From positions 1-41,954 of the forward strand of contig CALFJC010000018.1 of assembly GCA_937877655.1 (NCBI GenBank): DNA of 41,954 nucleotides, given 5' to 3'. This document shows positions 9,122-16,780 of this stretch, piece by piece (the stretch's first letter is position 1; each line of letters begins with the position of its first letter). Source of the DNA: an uncultured Selenomonadales bacterium. GTDB lineage: Bacteria; Bacillota; Negativicutes; Selenomonadales; Selenomonadaceae. A program made the translations under genes and the position numbers. Below the pieces are notes generated by a model. It was not told the DNA's origin, ran no database searches, and saw nothing but the letters and a program-made list of their open reading frames with translations.

Positions 9122-10048
9122 TTAGAAAATTTTTTTCAGGCAGTCGGAAATTTTTTCGCCCATTAATTTTTTTCCGCGCAGGGCGGGATGCAAACCGTCG
9201 GGCGTCAACTCTGCGCGGAGATAACCGAGTTCATCTGTCAATTCTTCTGCCGCGTCGATAAAATACGGCATCTGCTTTATCCAAGAATTTATTTGCTCTC
9301 GTTGCTCCCGCCAATCGCCGTTCGTAAGAAAAATTCCGCGCAGAGCCATTTTTTCGGGATTCATTGAAGTTATCGTGCAAAAAACGGGAATAATTTCATG
9401 TTCCAAGCATTTTCCGCGCAGAGTTTCAAAATTTTTTATCACTTCTGCCGCTTTTTTGCCCTCGCGTACGTCATTTACGCCGCCCATTATGATTAAAACT
9501 CGCGGCTTGAACGGCAAAACGTCTTTTTCAAAACGATTTACCATCATTTCCGTTGTATCGCCGCTCCGACCAAGATTTTTTATCGGAACGTCGCAAAAAG
9601 TTTCCCATTGACAGGAAATTTGCCCCGCAGGTATGTAACTCGCCCCGCCGTGAGTTATGCTGTCGCCCAATGCCGCGAACTCAACCGGCGCAGTCACTTC
9701 AAAATATTTTTTCTCCGACCAATCGCTTAGTGCTTTGTGTTTTTTATCCACAACGCGCACTTGCCAATAATATTTGCCCGTTTCAGTCAGCGGCTCCCAA
9801 TCCGTCACGCGATTAAAACCTTCCGCATTAAAAAGTTCACGAACGATTTTGTTTGTCGATATTTTTACAACGCGCACTTCATAAAACTCCGTTTTCGGCA
9901 AAGGCTCCCAAGAAAATGTCGGATAAAGTTGCATGAATGCCATTTGCTCGAATTCTGCCGTCAAAATCGGCGGATTTATTCGTTTTGCCTCCGCATTTCC
10001 GAAGAAAAACACGCTCAAAATCATTATTGCCAATAATTTTTTGCTCAT
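9122..10048 (-). CDS. Secreted SGNH/GDSL-type hydrolase with a fibronectin-III-like domain
   Basis: A 308-residue exported esterase-like protein. Residues 1-21 form a signal peptide with an A-E-A cleavage site. Residues ~40-118 look like a fibronectin type III-like domain (FSWEPLP, YEVRVV, GKYYWQVRVV). The SGNH hydrolase core follows: block I GDSITHGG with Ser130, block II around G160/G163, block III GGVND with Asn192, and block V DGLHP with Asp284 and His287. All catalytic residues are present. Such enzymes deacylate lipids or glycans, and the substrate cannot be read from the sequence. It starts 11 bp after the methyltransferase stop, with AGAGGCG as ribosome binding site, so the two genes are probably co-transcribed. 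Its own 3' end is repeated downstream. Confidence 0.85.
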   Translation of the reverse strand: MSKKLLAIMILSVFFFGNAEAKRINPPILTAEFEQMAFMQLYPTFSWEPLPKTEFYEVRVVKISTNKIVRELFNAEGFNRVTDWEPLTETGKYYWQVRVVDKKHKALSDWSEKKYFEVTAPVEFAALGDSITHGGASYIPAGQISCQWETFCDVPIKNLGRSGDTTEMMVNRFEKDVLPFKPRVLIIMGGVNDVREGKKAAEVIKNFETLRGKCLEHEIIPVFCTITSMNPEKMALRGIFLTNGDWREQREQINSWIKQMPYFIDAAEELTDELGYLRAELTPDGLHPALRGKKLMGEKISDCLKKIF

Positions 10049-10059
10049 TTCATCGCCTC

Positions 10060-12474
10060 TTAAAAATATCTCACTTCATCATGCAAGAAGCCCAATTCAT
10101 AAATTTGCGGAAGAAGTTTTGCCGATAATTTTTCCAAGCTTAAAGTTTCTCCCAATGACATTCTGATTTGATACCAGCCCGCGTCCCAATTTTCAATTTT
10201 AAATTTCCGAACGTCCAATTTTTCAAGCTCCGAGTAAAATTTTTTATAAATTTCCCGCGCTGAATCCAAAATCTCCGCCGCCTCTGTCGAAAGGCGGTTA
10301 TTTTTTATCCACAAAGCCGAGAATCTGTCCTCCTGCGCCGAAAATATTTGAGTTCTTATATCAGCGTCCGAGATTTCCCACGTCCTAAGCTCTTCCAACT
10401 CGAACGGGAAAAAATTATTTCTTATGCGATAAACTTCGCCTTCATATTCTACATTTCGCAAGGAAACCGTTTGATTCGACAATGCAAACAAACTCCAAAT
10501 TACCGCGTCCGAAATAAATTCTCGCGATAATTCTTTTGTCGGTTGCATGAATTGATCTTTGTCGTTCAGCCAATTCGCCTTCGGCAAGCGGCGCACCATG
10601 TGAATTATCATTGCCTGTTCAAAATTCTGCGGCGTCACCGACAATGCTCCCGCGCTTACGTAAGGCGCAGATAAAAACGAGGTTTGATGTTGATGAGCAA
10701 AGTCATTCGCAACGCATATGAACGACGCCAAAAAATTTTCGGCAACTCTGTCACGGCGATTTTTGTTTCCGGCAACAATATTCAATGCACTCGACAGCGG
10801 CGGCAATTTTTTTACATTGGGCACACGAGAAATCCATTTATTCAAAAAATCTTTTCGGTTCGTCGGGCAAAAAATTTTTTCGGCAATTTTTTCGCCCCGT
10901 TCATTGTAAACGTCCAAAGAAATTTTCTGCTCCTCCAACGGAACTTTCTGCAACAAATTCCAAATCAAAAACCCGACAGGAAATTCGCTCCTGCAACCCT
11001 CAAAACTTTTGGAATTAAAGAGGAAGCCGCGCCGAAATTTATATCTGAAAACTTTATCGCGAAGACTTTGATCGTAGTCGGAAATTATGTATTTCAACTT
11101 GGAAAAAATGCCGAGCCAAGCCAAGCGTCCCGAAAATTCGCGGCTGATTCGATAAATAAATTGCGAAAACAATTCACGACCGCCTTCAGCCATGCCTTCT
11201 GCGCGCATCAATTTTCTAATTTCAGTCGTCGACACGTTGCCTTTGTCTTTTCGGTCGAGAAGTCGTTCAAAATTACATGAATTGGCGTAGGGCGGATTAA
11301 TGAAAATAACCCACTTGATTTTGGGATTTTTTAAATCGACAAGTAGCTTTTCGGGCATCTTGCGCTTTATCTCCAAAATTTCCATGATGGATTCGCGCCC
11401 AAAAAAATTCACGTCGTCATTCAAATAATCGTATTGAAAAACGGTTGCTTCGGGGAAAATTTTTTTGCAATAATCAACGTCGTCCTCAAGGAGCGTGGAA
11501 ATGTAGCAGAACTTCAGAGCTTCGGCGGGGAGCGCGAACTCCAGATTGCCCGTGCCCGCCGCCATGTCCCAAATTCTGTACTCGCCGTTCAAAAAATTTA
11601 CCGTCCGCAAAAGATATTCAACTGCTTTGTTTGCAAACTCAATCGGCGTGAAAAATTCGCCCGTAGATCTTCGCAAGGAAAATTCGGACATCCGATCCAT
11701 TTTTTGGCGAATGGCAATGACGGCGCGAGGATCGGAAATTTTTTCGTAGCGGCTCCAGAAAAATTTATAATCTTCGGGATTGAAAAGTTTTTCAATGCGG
11801 TCGCCGTCGCTCATGTGAAAAAGAACGCCGTTATCAACCGGTTGCGATTTTCCTTCCTCAATGTCGGTTATAAAATACTCGGAAAGTTTCTTGCCGCTTT
11901 CAATCGACGTGTCGAAAAGTTTTTGCCACAGTTGAAAAATCGGAGAGAAATTATTTTCGTTAATAAGTTTTCGTTCAAAGAAATTGAATCGTTCAATCAA
12001 AGTGCACTTGATAAGTTTGATAAAATTATTTTCGTCTTTCGAGTCCGAGAAATCGAAGAAATTTACATTACGAACGGATTCGGAGCACTCGATGTCGATA
12101 TTAAGCTTTTTGCAAGGCAAGGAAGGTTTCAAATCCCAATCGTATTTTGAATTATCGTTGTAGAAATCGGCGAAAATTTTTATCGGGAAAAAGACGGCGG
12201 CGAATTTTGTAACGATGCAAACATTGTTGGAGGGAGTAAGCGCGTCATTTCCGAATTTCAGGCGGCGAATGTAATAAAGCATTTGAGCGATGGCGGCGGC
12301 GCGAGTTTGAGGATTTTTCAGCGGCGCGTTCAATTTGAACTTAAAAAGGATTTGCGGCGTGTAAAGGTCGATAAAATTTTTGGTAGAAAGTTTGATGCGG
12401 AAAAATTTTGCGAAGAAATTTTTAAGTTCCTCTTCGGTCGCGGCGGCAGATAAAATTTCAAAAAGATTTTTCAA
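10060..12474 (-). CDS. N6-adenine DNA methyltransferase, large (type I/IIG-like)
   Basis: An 804-residue DNA methylase that probably transfers a methyl group from S-adenosylmethionine to adenine N6. Motif I DMAAGTGNLE is near residue 300 and motif IV INPPYAN near 390. The preceding stretch GEFFTPIEFANKAVEYL is the typical lead-in of type I HsdM-like and type IIG enzymes. The N-terminal ~250 residues and the C-terminal ~300, presumably target recognition, match nothing I recognise. I see no clear PD-(D/E)XK nuclease motif and no hsdS or hsdR next to it. It may therefore be an orphan or solitary methylase, though a fused nuclease cannot be excluded. The start is TTG with AAGGAGG at 8-bp spacing. 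It has its own promoter at 12497-12526. Confidence 0.85.
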   Translation of the reverse strand: MKNLFEILSAAATEEELKNFFAKFFRIKLSTKNFIDLYTPQILFKFKLNAPLKNPQTRAAAIAQMLYYIRRLKFGNDALTPSNNVCIVTKFAAVFFPIKIFADFYNDNSKYDWDLKPSLPCKKLNIDIECSESVRNVNFFDFSDSKDENNFIKLIKCTLIERFNFFERKLINENNFSPIFQLWQKLFDTSIESGKKLSEYFITDIEEGKSQPVDNGVLFHMSDGDRIEKLFNPEDYKFFWSRYEKISDPRAVIAIRQKMDRMSEFSLRRSTGEFFTPIEFANKAVEYLLRTVNFLNGEYRIWDMAAGTGNLEFALPAEALKFCYISTLLEDDVDYCKKIFPEATVFQYDYLNDDVNFFGRESIMEILEIKRKMPEKLLVDLKNPKIKWVIFINPPYANSCNFERLLDRKDKGNVSTTEIRKLMRAEGMAEGGRELFSQFIYRISREFSGRLAWLGIFSKLKYIISDYDQSLRDKVFRYKFRRGFLFNSKSFEGCRSEFPVGFLIWNLLQKVPLEEQKISLDVYNERGEKIAEKIFCPTNRKDFLNKWISRVPNVKKLPPLSSALNIVAGNKNRRDRVAENFLASFICVANDFAHQHQTSFLSAPYVSAGALSVTPQNFEQAMIIHMVRRLPKANWLNDKDQFMQPTKELSREFISDAVIWSLFALSNQTVSLRNVEYEGEVYRIRNNFFPFELEELRTWEISDADIRTQIFSAQEDRFSALWIKNNRLSTEAAEILDSAREIYKKFYSELEKLDVRKFKIENWDAGWYQIRMSLGETLSLEKLSAKLLPQIYELGFLHDEVRYF

Positions 12475-12496
12475 CGTCGTAACCTCCTTTGAAGCG

Positions 12497-12526
12497 ATTA
12501 TAGCACGAAGATTTTTCGGGCGTCAA
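12497..12526 (-). promoter_or_regulatory. Promoter of the methyltransferase gene
   Basis: On the minus strand, TTGACG (12526-12521) and TATAAT (12502-12497) are 18 bp apart, just upstream of AAGGAGG and the TTG start at 12474. The -35 touches the T-tract of the preceding terminator, so the gene is insulated from upstream transcription. Confidence 0.7.
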
Positions 12527-12560
12527 AAAAGCCCCGTGTGAGCAGCACGGAGCTTTTTTC
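12524..12560 (-). terminator. Intrinsic terminator of the candidate small RNA and ybbR
   Basis: On the minus strand AAAAAAGCTCCGTG and CACGGGGCTTTTTT form a long stem around a 7-nt loop and end in T6. The structure is symmetric enough to work both ways. It would end the short transcript starting near 12604 and any read-through from ybbR. Confidence 0.85.
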
Positions 12561-12604
12561 AAGCGTATGTGTATTATATTTTAGGAGAGCTTTAACGAAA
12601 GCCT
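12525..12604 (-). ncRNA. Candidate Fur-controlled small RNA of about 80 nt
   Basis: A promoter at 12611-12639, overlapped by a Fur-box-like dyad, points at a stretch that holds no gene. It ends about 80 nt later in a strong Rho-independent terminator. The 5' part is single-stranded and contains GCTCTCCTAAAA, whose TCTCCT is complementary to Shine-Dalgarno sequences. This is the layout of RyhB-type iron-sparing RNAs, which is analogy rather than homology. Alternatively the region could simply be the 3' trailer of ybbR. No expression evidence is available here. Confidence 0.45.
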
Positions 12605-12610
12605 GAACGA

Positions 12611-12639
12611 AGTATAGCACCTTTGATAACAATTATCAA
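12611..12639 (-). promoter_or_regulatory. Promoter overlapped by a Fur-box-like 7-1-7 dyad
   Basis: On the minus strand TTGATA (12639-12634) and TATACT (12616-12611) are 17 bp apart. The dyad TGATAAC-A-ATTATCA at 12624-12638 differs in one base from the Fur/PerR heptamer consensus TGATAAT-N-ATTATCA and covers the -35 and part of the spacer. Repression by a Fur-family metal sensor is the natural reading; which family member acts is not visible. Confidence 0.55.
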
Positions 12640-12677
12640 GTGCTTTGGAAAAATTTTTTGAGAAAAATTTTCGGTCG

Positions 12678-13628
12678 TCAATTTCCCGTCGATTCTCTGG
12701 CAACGGGCTTGCGAATGACTTCAGCCGAAACTTCGACTTCATCATTTTTTATCGTCACGCTTTCGGGCACAATTATTTTCAAACTGCCTTTGAAATTTTT
12801 TTGTCCCGTCTGTACCGTGAAAGGTTCCGTCTTCAAAGTGATGATTGAATTTATCAAAGACTCCGCGCCGGTTATTTCAATCTGCGCGGGCTCGACATTA
12901 ATTTTCGTGAGTTCCCAACCGTCGGCAACCGAAAGTTCCGCGACAATCGGAACAATTTTTTTCTTAATGCCGCTCTCAATGTCAACGGAAACGGTAATGA
13001 CGCTCGGCACAACGCGCACATTTTGAACAACATTTTCCTTTGAATCGACGGCGCGCATGGGAATTTGCATTTCAAAACTCGCCGTGTTGTTGGAGAAATT
13101 TACAGTGCCGAAAATTTTTTCAACCTGTTCGACAAAACTTTTCGGACCGACAACAGTCACGGCTTCCATTGACTTTTGCATTTCCCTTACCGCCGAATTT
13201 GGAGCTACGGAGCCGCTTGTCCGAAGTTCAACGGGCATTTGCTGTTCAGTCAAAGGATCCAGTTTGACGGTGACGGTTTTTGGAAAAGTTTCTATCAGAT
13301 CAAAACCTTGCGGCATGACAACTTGCGGCTTGATTGTATGATCTCCTTCGTCCAAGCCGTCAAGATTGACATAAACTCGAAAAGCATTCCAGTTGTATTT
13401 GGCAAAATAAGAACGCGGGGCGCGTGTTTCGATTTTTATTTCTTTTTCGTTGTAAATCGGAACGAGTTCGTAAGGCGCATTTGAAATTGTCAGCGGCACA
13501 TTATACGAACCGTTAATTGCGGGGTCTTGATCTGCCATAACATAAACCCACATGAGAAACGCCGCAATGAGTGCGATTAATTTCTTTAAAAAATTGCGGC
13601 GGAAAATATTTATAATTTGCGTCATCAT
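12678..13628 (-). CDS. cdaR: YbbR-domain protein, regulator of CdaA
   Basis: A membrane-anchored extracytoplasmic protein of about 316 residues with one N-terminal transmembrane segment (LKKLIALIAAFLMWVYVMA) followed by YbbR repeats. Their hallmark pattern (VPLTISNAP, VTVKLDPLTEQQMPVEL, IVPIVAEL) recurs about three times. In firmicutes YbbR/CdaR binds and modulates the c-di-AMP cyclase CdaA. The start is the ATG at 13628 after GGAGGG; the ATG 15 bp upstream lies in front of that ribosome binding site. A short chimeric frame made by a tandem duplication now separates it from cdaA. The usual third gene glmM is not adjacent. Confidence 0.88.
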   Translation of the reverse strand: MMTQIINIFRRNFLKKLIALIAAFLMWVYVMADQDPAINGSYNVPLTISNAPYELVPIYNEKEIKIETRAPRSYFAKYNWNAFRVYVNLDGLDEGDHTIKPQVVMPQGFDLIETFPKTVTVKLDPLTEQQMPVELRTSGSVAPNSAVREMQKSMEAVTVVGPKSFVEQVEKIFGTVNFSNNTASFEMQIPMRAVDSKENVVQNVRVVPSVITVSVDIESGIKKKIVPIVAELSVADGWELTKINVEPAQIEITGAESLINSIITLKTEPFTVQTGQKNFKGSLKIIVPESVTIKNDEVEVSAEVIRKPVARESTGN

Positions 13629-13979
13629 TTCTTTTCCCTCCATTTGGAAAGGAACTTGCCGAAAATTTTATTTTCCTTGCCGACAAAAGCCGGGCGAATT
13701 TTAGCCGCCAAAGTTTTTTCGTCAAAGCGTCTCATCAAATGCCCGCCTTCGGCAACAGAAATTGTCCCCGTCTCTTCGCTGATAAAAAAATTGCGGCGGA
13801 AAATATTTATAATTTGCGTCATCATTTCTTTTCCCTCCATTTGGAAAGGAACTTGCCGAAAATTTTATTTTCCTTGCCGACAAAAGCCGGGCGAATTTTA
13901 GCCGCCAAAGTTTTTTCGTCAAAGCGTCTCATCAAATGCCCGCCTTCGGCAACAGAAATCGTCCCCGTCTCTTCGCTGA
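13588..13979 (-). repeat. Tandem duplication, 195 bp with a 197-bp period, at the cdaA-ybbR junction
   Basis: 13588-13782 and 13785-13979 are almost identical; I see one internal mismatch (attgtc against atcgtc). The unit contains the last ~155 bp of cdaA and the first ~40 bp of ybbR including its ribosome binding site. Near identity means the event is recent or maintained. Confidence 0.95.
13625..13825 (-). pseudogene. Chimeric 66-codon frame: ybbR start fused to cdaA tail
   Basis: The duplication creates an open frame that begins like YbbR (MMTQIINIFRRNFF) and continues in frame into a copy of the CdaA C-terminus (ISEETGTISVAEGG to KWREKK). It has the intact ybbR ribosome binding site. Its ATG overlaps the cdaA stop as ATGA, and its own stop overlaps the real ybbR start in the same way. 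It is thus probably translated and keeps translational coupling from cdaA to ybbR. No function is suggested; it is most likely a by-product. Confidence 0.7.
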
Positions 13980-14694
13980 CAACCACAATCAGCGCGTCGC
14001 ATTGCTCCGATAAACCGATAGCCGCCCTGTGTCGCGTGCCGAGCTCCGTTGAAAGCCCCGTGTTTTCGGTCAAAGGCAAAACGCAAGCCGCAGAAATTAA
14101 TCTGTTGCCGCGAATTATCGCCGCGCCGTCATGCAAAGGAGTATTCACTATGAAAACGTTCAACAAAAATTCCGAAGAAATAATTCCGTCAATATGAATG
14201 CCCGTAACGCTGATGTCGTTCAATTTCATTTCGCGTTCAATGACCATAAGCGCGCCCGTTTTTGTCTGAGAAAGTTTTTTCGCCGTCTTTACAATCTCAT
14301 CAACGACAAGTTCCGCCTCCCTTTTATCCATAAGCGAAGCTCCGTGACTGAAAAATTGTCCCTGCCCCAAATGCTCCAAAGCGCGGCGCAATTCCGGTTG
14401 AAATAAAATCGGCAAGGCGATTAACAGCCACTCCGAACTTTTTTGAAGAATCCAAGTCATAACGTGCAGATTGAGCCAGCCGCAAATTATCGTCAGAGAA
14501 ATGATAACCATCAAGCCTTTAACCAGCGTCATGGCGCGTGTGTCGTGAATCATTTGATAAACCTTATAAAGAATCATTGCGACAATTATTATGTCGAAAA
14601 TATCGAGCGGCGTTATCGTCGAAACCATGTCGCGAACTTTCGTCGGGAATTCAAAATCTATTGGCACAGGCACTCCCCCAATCAAAAATTTCAT
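13822..14694 (-). CDS. cdaA: Diadenylate cyclase (c-di-AMP synthase)
   Basis: Membrane-bound enzyme that makes cyclic di-AMP from two ATP. About three N-terminal transmembrane segments (around DIFDIIIVAMILYKVYQ, ALMTLVKGLMVIISL and WLLIALPILFQPEL) precede the DAC domain. The catalytic DGA motif is in HDGAAIIRG and the RHR motif in GTRHRAAIG. The start is uncertain. ATG 14694 is given, but GTG codons at 14673 or 14667, just after GGGGGAG, would suit the family length as well. It ends in an ATGA overlap with the downstream frame. Upstream is a copy of the multi-hairpin element rather than a clear promoter. Confidence 0.93.
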   Translation of the reverse strand: MKFLIGGVPVPIDFEFPTKVRDMVSTITPLDIFDIIIVAMILYKVYQMIHDTRAMTLVKGLMVIISLTIICGWLNLHVMTWILQKSSEWLLIALPILFQPELRRALEHLGQGQFFSHGASLMDKREAELVVDEIVKTAKKLSQTKTGALMVIEREMKLNDISVTGIHIDGIISSEFLLNVFIVNTPLHDGAAIIRGNRLISAACVLPLTENTGLSTELGTRHRAAIGLSEQCDALIVVVSEETGTISVAEGGHLMRRFDEKTLAAKIRPAFVGKENKIFGKFLSKWREKK

Positions 14695-14744
14695 TGTCAC
14701 AGCCGCGATAAATATACTACAAAAATTTTTCAGATTCAATAAAA

Positions 14745-15009
14745 AAAACTGCTATCCCCTCTTTGCCAAAGAGTGGATTCGCAGAACCGGCTTCTATGTC
14801 GGTGGCTCGTCACTTCGATTGAGTTCAAATTTCTTTTTGTGTATTGAACAAACTTTTCTTTTGCTCGCCCAAAAGAAAAGTTTGCAAAAGAAAAGGGCGT
14901 TTACCCCGCAATAGAAACATCCTGTTTCTGTTGCGGGCAGGCGCACGTCCTTGTGCGCCTGTGTCTCTGCCACCCGCTACAAATTTTTTAACTACGAATT
15001 ACGAATTGC
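14745..15009 (+). repeat. Intergenic multi-hairpin element, copy C
   Basis: This ~265-bp spacer between prfA and cdaA is a diverged copy of the spacers at 16521-16780 and 37813-38097, in the opposite orientation. Conserved parts in order are an AAACTTTTCTTTTG stem, a CGCAATAGAAACA/TGTTTCTGTTGCG stem, a GGCGCACG/TGTGCGCC stem, and the end (ccgctacaaattttttaactacgaatt). Spurious frames through it read GARPCAPVS. No gene is seen here. Confidence 0.8.
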
Positions 15010-15011
15010 CT

Positions 15012-16076
15012 TTATGTTGTTGCCAATTTTTTAGATCGGTCGGCGGTTATCAGCGCGGAAATTATTTCGTCAATGTCGCCGTTCAAAATTGCGTCGAGTT
15101 TGTAAAGCGTCAAGCCGATTCTGTGATCCGTAACTCGTCCTTGCGGAAAATTGTAAGTTCTGATTCGCTCGCTCCTGTCGCCGGAGCCGACTTGATTTTT
15201 TCTGTCGGCGGCAATGGCTTCCGTCTGTTCGCGAACAGCCAAATCTTTTACGCGGGCACGAAGAACACGCATTGCCTTTTCCTTATTTTTGAGTTGAGAT
15301 TTTTCGTCTTGACATTGAACGACAATTCCGCTCGGCAAATGAGTAATTCTGATTGCGGTTTCGGTTCGGTTGACGTATTGCCCGCCCGCGCCGCTCGCGC
15401 AGTAAGTATCAATGCGTAAATCGGCAGGATTAATCACAACGTCGACTTCCTCAACTTCGGGCATGACGGCAACGGTAACCGCGCTTGTATGAATTCGCCC
15501 GCCGCTCTCGGTTACGGGAACTCGCTGGACGCGATGAGTGCCGCTCTCGTATTTGAGTTTGCTGAATGCGCCCGCGCCTTCGACCATGAAAATAATTTCC
15601 TTAAAGCCGCCGATTGTCGTAGGATTTGAATCGACAATCTCAACGCGCCAATTTTGTCGCTCGGCATAACGGACATACATTCTGAACAAATCGCCCGCGA
15701 AAAGAGCCGCTTCTTCGCCGCCGACACCGCCGCGAATTTCCATGACAATATTTTTATCGTCATTGGGATCTTTGGGCAGAAGTAAAATCGGCAATTCTGA
15801 ATCCATTTCGGCTTTGGATTTTTTAAGCTCGACAAGTTCTTCCGCCGCCAATGTTTTTAAATCTTCGTCGGAAGAAGTTTCCAATAAATTTTTATCCTCG
15901 TCAATCTGCGCGAGGGTTTTTTTGTATTGGCAGAGCTTTTTAACAATGGGCAAAAGTGCGGCGTGTTCGCGAGTGAGTTTGGTAAATTTATCCACGTCCG
16001 CCACGACCGACGGATCTCCCAATCGCGCTTCTATTTCTGCAAAATGTTCTTCGAGCTTTTGAAATTTTTCCAGCAT
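15012..16076 (-). CDS. prfA: Peptide chain release factor 1
   Basis: Terminates translation at UAA and UAG, 354 residues from ATG 16076 (AGGGG ribosome binding site). The stop-codon recognition tripeptide is P-V-T (187-189), the RF1 PxT type and not the SPF of RF2. The catalytic GGQ at 231-233 (SGAGGQYVNRT) is the site of glutamine methylation. It starts 5 bp after the sufU stop, so it is co-transcribed with the Fe-S assembly genes. The usual partner prmC is not next to it; the element copy C follows. Confidence 0.97.
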   Translation of the reverse strand: MLEKFQKLEEHFAEIEARLGDPSVVADVDKFTKLTREHAALLPIVKKLCQYKKTLAQIDEDKNLLETSSDEDLKTLAAEELVELKKSKAEMDSELPILLLPKDPNDDKNIVMEIRGGVGGEEAALFAGDLFRMYVRYAERQNWRVEIVDSNPTTIGGFKEIIFMVEGAGAFSKLKYESGTHRVQRVPVTESGGRIHTSAVTVAVMPEVEEVDVVINPADLRIDTYCASGAGGQYVNRTETAIRITHLPSGIVVQCQDEKSQLKNKEKAMRVLRARVKDLAVREQTEAIAADRKNQVGSGDRSERIRTYNFPQGRVTDHRIGLTLYKLDAILNGDIDEIISALITADRSKKLATT

Positions 16077-16080
16077 AAAT

Positions 16081-16506
16081 TTACCCCTTTTTGATCGCAG
16101 TATCGAGAGTGTGCCAAGCAAGGGTTGCGCATTTGACGCGGGCGGGCATCAGGGAAATATTTTTCAAAGCCGCCGCCTCGTCCAATTCCTCAAGTTCGGC
16201 GTCGTCGGTTACGTCACCATGAATCATATCGATAAAAAGTTCAGCAAGTTTTTTTGCCTCGTCGATTTTTTTTCCGCGCATTAAATCAATCATCATATCG
16301 GTTGAGGCTTGCGAAATGGCGCAACCTGTTCCGTTGAACGCGGCATCTTTTATCACGCCGTCCGAAATTTCCAACTCCAAAATAATTTCGTCGCCGCAAC
16401 TTGGATTGTGTCCGCGCTCTTTAATCGTCGCGTGTTCAAGCCGTCGCCGATTTTCTTTTGATTGGCTATGCTCGGCGATAAGTTCTGTATAAATATTTTC
16501 AAGCAA
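16081..16506 (-). CDS. sufU: SufU, zinc-dependent sulfur transfer protein
   Basis: Accepts persulfide sulfur from SufS for Fe-S cluster assembly, about 141 residues. The three zinc/sulfur ligating cysteines are present in NPSCGD, GTGCAIS and RVKCATL, and the insert between the second and third Cys that marks SufU rather than IscU is visible. The TTG at 16506 is chosen because AAGGAG lies 8 bp upstream; the GTG at 16515 overlaps that site. It is separated from sufS by element copy A and followed closely by prfA. Confidence 0.92.
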   Translation of the reverse strand: MLENIYTELIAEHSQSKENRRRLEHATIKERGHNPSCGDEIILELEISDGVIKDAAFNGTGCAISQASTDMMIDLMRGKKIDEAKKLAELFIDMIHGDVTDDAELEELDEAAALKNISLMPARVKCATLAWHTLDTAIKKG

Positions 16507-16520
16507 AAAATTCACTCCTT

Positions 16521-16780
16521 AAAAGCAATGAGTAATGCGTAATGAAAAAATTTACAGCGGTTGGTGAAGACACGGGCGCACAGGACGTGCGCCCGCCGGC
16601 AACGAAAACAGGATGTTTTCTTTGCCGGAAACGCCCCTGCGAGGTGCCCTTTCTTTTGCAACTTTTCTTTGGGCAAGCAAAGAAAAGTTGATCCTATTTA
16701 CAAAAAGAAATTTTGAATCGAAGGCACGAGCCGCCGAGATGGTTTTGCATGCCCACTTTAGGAAAAAGGGGGGAGATTAC
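16521..16780 (-). repeat. Intergenic multi-hairpin element, copy A
   Basis: This ~260-bp spacer lies between sufS and sufU. It contains three consecutive strong stems: GGGCGCAC/GTGCGCCC, GCCGGCAACGAAAACA/TGTTTTCTTTGCCGG and a perfect 13-bp CAACTTTTCTTTG/CAAAGAAAAGTTG. It is preceded by heptamer-like agcaatgagtaatgcgtaat. It closely matches 37813-38097. No gene is seen here. Confidence 0.88.

Noticed and set aside
11434..12150. 238-codon plus-strand frame inside the methyltransferase gene
   Set aside because: It is antisense to a gene with clear methylase motifs and shows no motif or ribosome binding site of its own.
14844..15419. 191-codon plus-strand frame across copy C into prfA
   Set aside because: It is antisense to prfA and otherwise made of repeat sequence.
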